Assembly: GCA_900498135.1 (NCBI GenBank)
Contig: LR026961.1
Location: 3,642,011 to 3,706,010 of the forward strand
DNA: 64,000 nucleotides
Origin: an uncultured Desulfatiglans sp.
GTDB taxonomy: Bacteria > Desulfobacterota > DSM-4660 > Desulfatiglandales > Desulfatiglandaceae
Direction: 5' to 3'
Part shown: positions 61,651-64,000 of the stretch, piece by piece
Numbering within the stretch: position 1 is the first letter of the stretch
Layout: each line of letters opens with the position of its first letter
Made by a program: the position numbers and the translations under genes
Notes under the pieces: generated by a model
Told to the model about the DNA's origin: nothing
The model's input: only the letters and a program-made list of their open reading frames with translations
The model's database searches: none

Positions 61651-62016
61651 GAAACGATTAACTGATCAGCGATTCGAACCTTGCACCTTGGTCGCCATTG
61701 GAGGCTTCGGGGGAGTTGACTGCTGGAAAACGGTTGCCCGCGCTTTTCAACCTTTACCTCAGTGAGGAGCTACCCGCCCTTGACGCTTAGGAAAAGGTGC
61801 TGCTCGATATGATGGCAGGAGATCATATGCTCCTCTGGGGACAGGATGGGGTGGAGGTTTGCCGGTCCTTTCTGAGCCCCGTCTTGGAGGGGTTTGAGGC
61901 ATGCGGCAACCGTGCGCAAAGGCTTCCTGCCCTAGAAAGCAGGAAACTGGGGTCCTGATGCGGCTAGGGAGCTTCTGAAAAGGAATGGTAGGGACGTCTC
62001 TGTGGACCATTTCTGA
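61651..62016 (+). pseudogene. zwf: Glucose-6-phosphate dehydrogenase remnant (middle deleted)
   Basis: N-terminal piece (61665-61778): RFEPCTLVAIGGFGGV then, after a frameshift, [17 protein letters not shown], matching the G6PD start [29 protein letters not shown]. From 61782 it jumps to the C-terminus: LLDMMAGDHMLLWGQDGVEV, SFLSPVLEGFEACGN and, after another frameshift, AGNWGPDAARELLKRNGRDV. About 1.2 kb of a normal gene is missing, with TAG at 61788-61790. Certain as a remnant, from the motif order. Confidence 0.8.
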
Positions 62017-62040
62017 GTTCAGTTGGAGAGGAGAAACAAA

Positions 62041-62766
62041 GTGGATGAAATACCCAGTAAAAGAACCCCGGAAAATAAAAGGCGAGCCGTTCTCAAGGCC
62101 CTTGTATTCGCAGCCTTCATCGTCGCGGCTGTTTATGTGTTGAGGTTCACACCGGTAAAAAATTTCCTCACCGCCGAAATACTTGGCCGGTTCCTGGATA
62201 GCGCGGGCATATGGGCGCCCATCGCGTACATGGCCGTCTATGCCGTCGGCGTGTGTCTGTTCCTGCCCGGCACCCTTCTCACCGGGTTGGGGGCGGCGAT
62301 CTTCGGACCCTACTGGGGCTTTCTGTATGTGTGGGTCGGGGCCATGCTGGGGGCGAGCGCGGCCTTTCTCATCGGCCGAACCCTGGGGAGGGAGTTTGCC
62401 GCATCCCTCATCGGAGACCGGTTAAAGAAATACGATGACGCCATTGAGCGGAACGGCTTTGCAACGGTACTCTACCTGCGCCTCGTCTATTTTCCATTCA
62501 CCCCCATGAATTTCGGGATGGGACTGACAAAAGTGCGTTTCTGGGACTACATCGTCGGCACGGGCCTGGGCATCATCGTCGGAACCTTTATTTTCACGTT
62601 TTTCATCGGCACATTGAAACAGGTATGGGCCTCGGGAAACTGGGGGAAACTCGTCTCCTTCAAGGTGTTCTTCTCAATCGGCCTGTTCATCTTCTCTTTC
62701 TTCATTCCGAAGATCATTAAGAAGATCAAAGGTGAAGGAAAGCATGATAAAGGATCTCCAGCATGA
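62041..62766 (+). CDS. TVP38/TMEM64 (DedA-like, SNARE-associated Golgi) membrane protein
   Basis: 241 residues from GTG 62041 (GAGAGGAG seven bases upstream). VCLFLPGTLLTGLGAAIFGPYWG and LGRTLGREFA-like, then FPFTPMNFGMGLTKVRFWDY are family signatures; about six membrane segments and a basic tail. Likely a membrane lipid-transport or permeability protein. The only intact gene between the zwf and glk remnants. Confidence 0.9.
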   Translation: MDEIPSKRTPENKRRAVLKALVFAAFIVAAVYVLRFTPVKNFLTAEILGRFLDSAGIWAPIAYMAVYAVGVCLFLPGTLLTGLGAAIFGPYWGFLYVWVGAMLGASAAFLIGRTLGREFAASLIGDRLKKYDDAIERNGFATVLYLRLVYFPFTPMNFGMGLTKVRFWDYIVGTGLGIIVGTFIFTFFIGTLKQVWASGNWGKLVSFKVFFSIGLFIFSFFIPKIIKKIKGEGKHDKGSPA

Positions 62767-62813
62767 GGCTGACGCTGGGAATCTGAGAAACCCGTAAGGA
62801 TCGGTTTGCAAAG

Positions 62814-63862
62814 ATGACAGAAGAAAAGACAAAGATAGTTCTGGCCGGCGATATCGGGGGAACCAAGGCCAACCTGGCCGTTTTAGCACTGACTCCGGTC
62901 TTCGTGCCCCCTTGGCAGAAGCGATCCTCCCAAGCGCAGATTATCCAAGCCTGGAAGTTCTTGTATAGGAATTTCTTTGCTGGTATCGAGTAAAAGTTGA
63001 ACGAGCGAGCTTTGGTGCAGCCGGCCCTGTTGTGAACGGGAAGTCAAAGATCACCCATTTGCCATGGATGATGCATGAAACCCATATCGGGAATGCTCTG
63101 GGCGTTGCTTCCGTGCGCTTGCTCAACGATCTGCTCGCTCTCGCCTATGCGGTTCCGTTTTTGACGAGAGAGGATCTGCACGTGTTGAACAAAAGGCGGA
63201 CGGTATCAGGCGGCCCGATGGCCGTAGTCGCTCCGGCCACCGGTCTTGGCGAAGCGTATCTGAGGTGGGATGGAACGACATATCGAGCCTATGCCTCGGA
63301 GGGCGGACACACTGATTTTGCACCGTCGAATGCCCTGGAGACGGGTTTGCGCCAATATCTCCTGAAGCGGTTCGAACATGTCACCTACGAACGTGTCTGC
63401 TCCGGCAGCGGCCTGGTGAACATCTATGATTGTCTGAAAGACAGCGGTTATGCTGACGAGCCCGACTAGTTGCCCAATCAGATGATTTTGGGATATGATC
63501 GCACGCCCGTTATCGTCCAGGCGGCCTTCGATAAAGAGCGGCCGTGCAGACTCTGCCAGGGCAGCCTCGAGATGTTCATATCCATTCTTGGTGCGGAGGC
63601 GGAGAACATGGCTCTAGAGGTGATAGCATCAGGCGGAGTCTACTTGGGCGGCGGGATTCCGCCTCAGATTCTATGGGCTATTGAGGACGGACCTTTTCTG
63701 GAATCCTTCGGGTGCAAGGGCCGGATGTCGGGCCACAGGGAAGATATGCCGCTCCACGTAATCCTGAATCCTAAAGCGGCACTGATGGGAGCGGCCTGCC
63801 ACGCAATGGCCAAACACCATTTTACTGAAAACAGCGAGTGGGGTCTGAAGAGGAAATTGAAG
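62814..63862 (+). pseudogene. glk: Glucokinase remnant
   Basis: Starts well (MTEEKTKIVLAGDIGGTKAN, ATG 62814, the ATP-binding loop) then shifts frame near 62890. The second frame carries LPSADYPSLE, a TAG (62966-62968), then ERASFGAAGPVVNGKSKITH, LPWMM, ALGVASVRLLNDLLALAYAV, a second TAG (63467-63469), then VYLGGGIPPQILWAIEDGPF and PLHVILNPKAALMGAA. This is a whole glucokinase-family gene with at least one frameshift and two stops. No stop separates its end from the next ORF, which is in the same frame. Confidence 0.82.
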
Positions 63863-64000
63863 ATGGGATGGAAAATATCACCACAGGTCAGCGACATACT
63901 GGATAAGGCCCAAGAATTTGTGGGAATCAGCAGGGAGGATGCAGGGTTACTGTTAAGGCTTGACCTCGAATCCAAAGAGACCTACGCGGTTATGGAAACG
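63863..64000 (+). CDS. 5' part of a gene, possibly radical SAM (BioB/HydE-like)
   Basis: ATG 63863 (GAGGAAATTGAAG upstream) begins MGWKISPQVSDILDKAQEFV, GISREDAGLLLRLDLESKET and runs to the window end. The pattern of a helical EILDKAL..ISREEALxLL..DL lead resembles the N-terminus of biotin-synthase-like radical SAM proteins, before their CxxxCxxC motif. The C-terminus is outside the window, so this is tentative. Confidence 0.45.
   Translation, partial: MGWKISPQVSDILDKAQEFVGISREDAGLLLRLDLESKETYAVMET

Overview
The window looks like a chromosome segment of a high-GC Desulfobacterota (deltaproteobacterial) anaerobe. The evidence is the hisC-cmk-rpsA-sppA order, a large-type SRP RNA with an Alu domain, a precorrin-2 dehydrogenase / CcsA-HemX / hemA cluster, molybdopterin genes, and a tungsten-type aldehyde:ferredoxin oxidoreductase in one operon with an iron alcohol dehydrogenase and a Liv ABC transporter. 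A genus cannot be assigned from the sequence alone.

Layout. 0.2-13.2 kb: GT2 glycosyltransferase, aconitase, YfcE-like phosphodiesterase, secreted PDZ protein, UspA, flavodoxin, class II aldolase, then a + strand run of FAH-family enzyme, alpha/beta hydrolase and manA. 13.3-22.5 kb: housekeeping block with prepilin peptidase, Sua5/YciO, sppA, rpsA, cmk, hisC, an HU/IHF gene, the SRP RNA and pgeF. 22.5-28.9 kb: RND efflux pump plus lipoprotein adaptor, an active-site-less DapA-like protein and kdsD. 29.4-37.9 kb: nicotinamidase-like hydrolase, a MerR/PAS-type regulator, a chimeric-looking PilZ protein, a hybrid histidine kinase and a methyltransferase. 38.5-45.7 kb: radical SAM protein, siroheme/heme genes, moaE-moaC, an SH3 membrane protein and CinA. 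45.8-49.1 kb: tRNA-Arg followed by an AT-richer accessory region with an IS200-type element, a large perfect-looking hairpin and a lone HemN/HemW-like radical SAM gene. 49.1-57.0 kb: one minus-strand operon livJHMGF-adh-aor. 57.6-64.0 kb: hemerythrin, an Lpd-like flavoprotein and a TVP38 membrane protein intact, separated by decaying genes (a selenocysteine-containing GrdB-like gene, two DUF547 fragments, zwf with its middle deleted, and glk), ending in the 5' end of another gene.

The most unusual thing seen is a dispersed, nested palindromic repeat of about 130-200 bp present in at least seven copies (1-100, about 4575-4737, 7696-7875, 26761-26898, 33850-33990, 34011-34180, 59272-59497). It has long terminal inverted repeats, a central palindrome and an open reading frame. 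The diverged copy near 4.66 kb differs from the consensus almost only at every third base, as if a peptide (core VAAQANVQIDAEIGQ) had been conserved. One copy supplies the first codons of a truncated DUF547 gene and another covers the apparent start of the efflux adaptor, so it behaves like an in-frame palindromic element comparable in concept to the Rickettsia palindromic elements.
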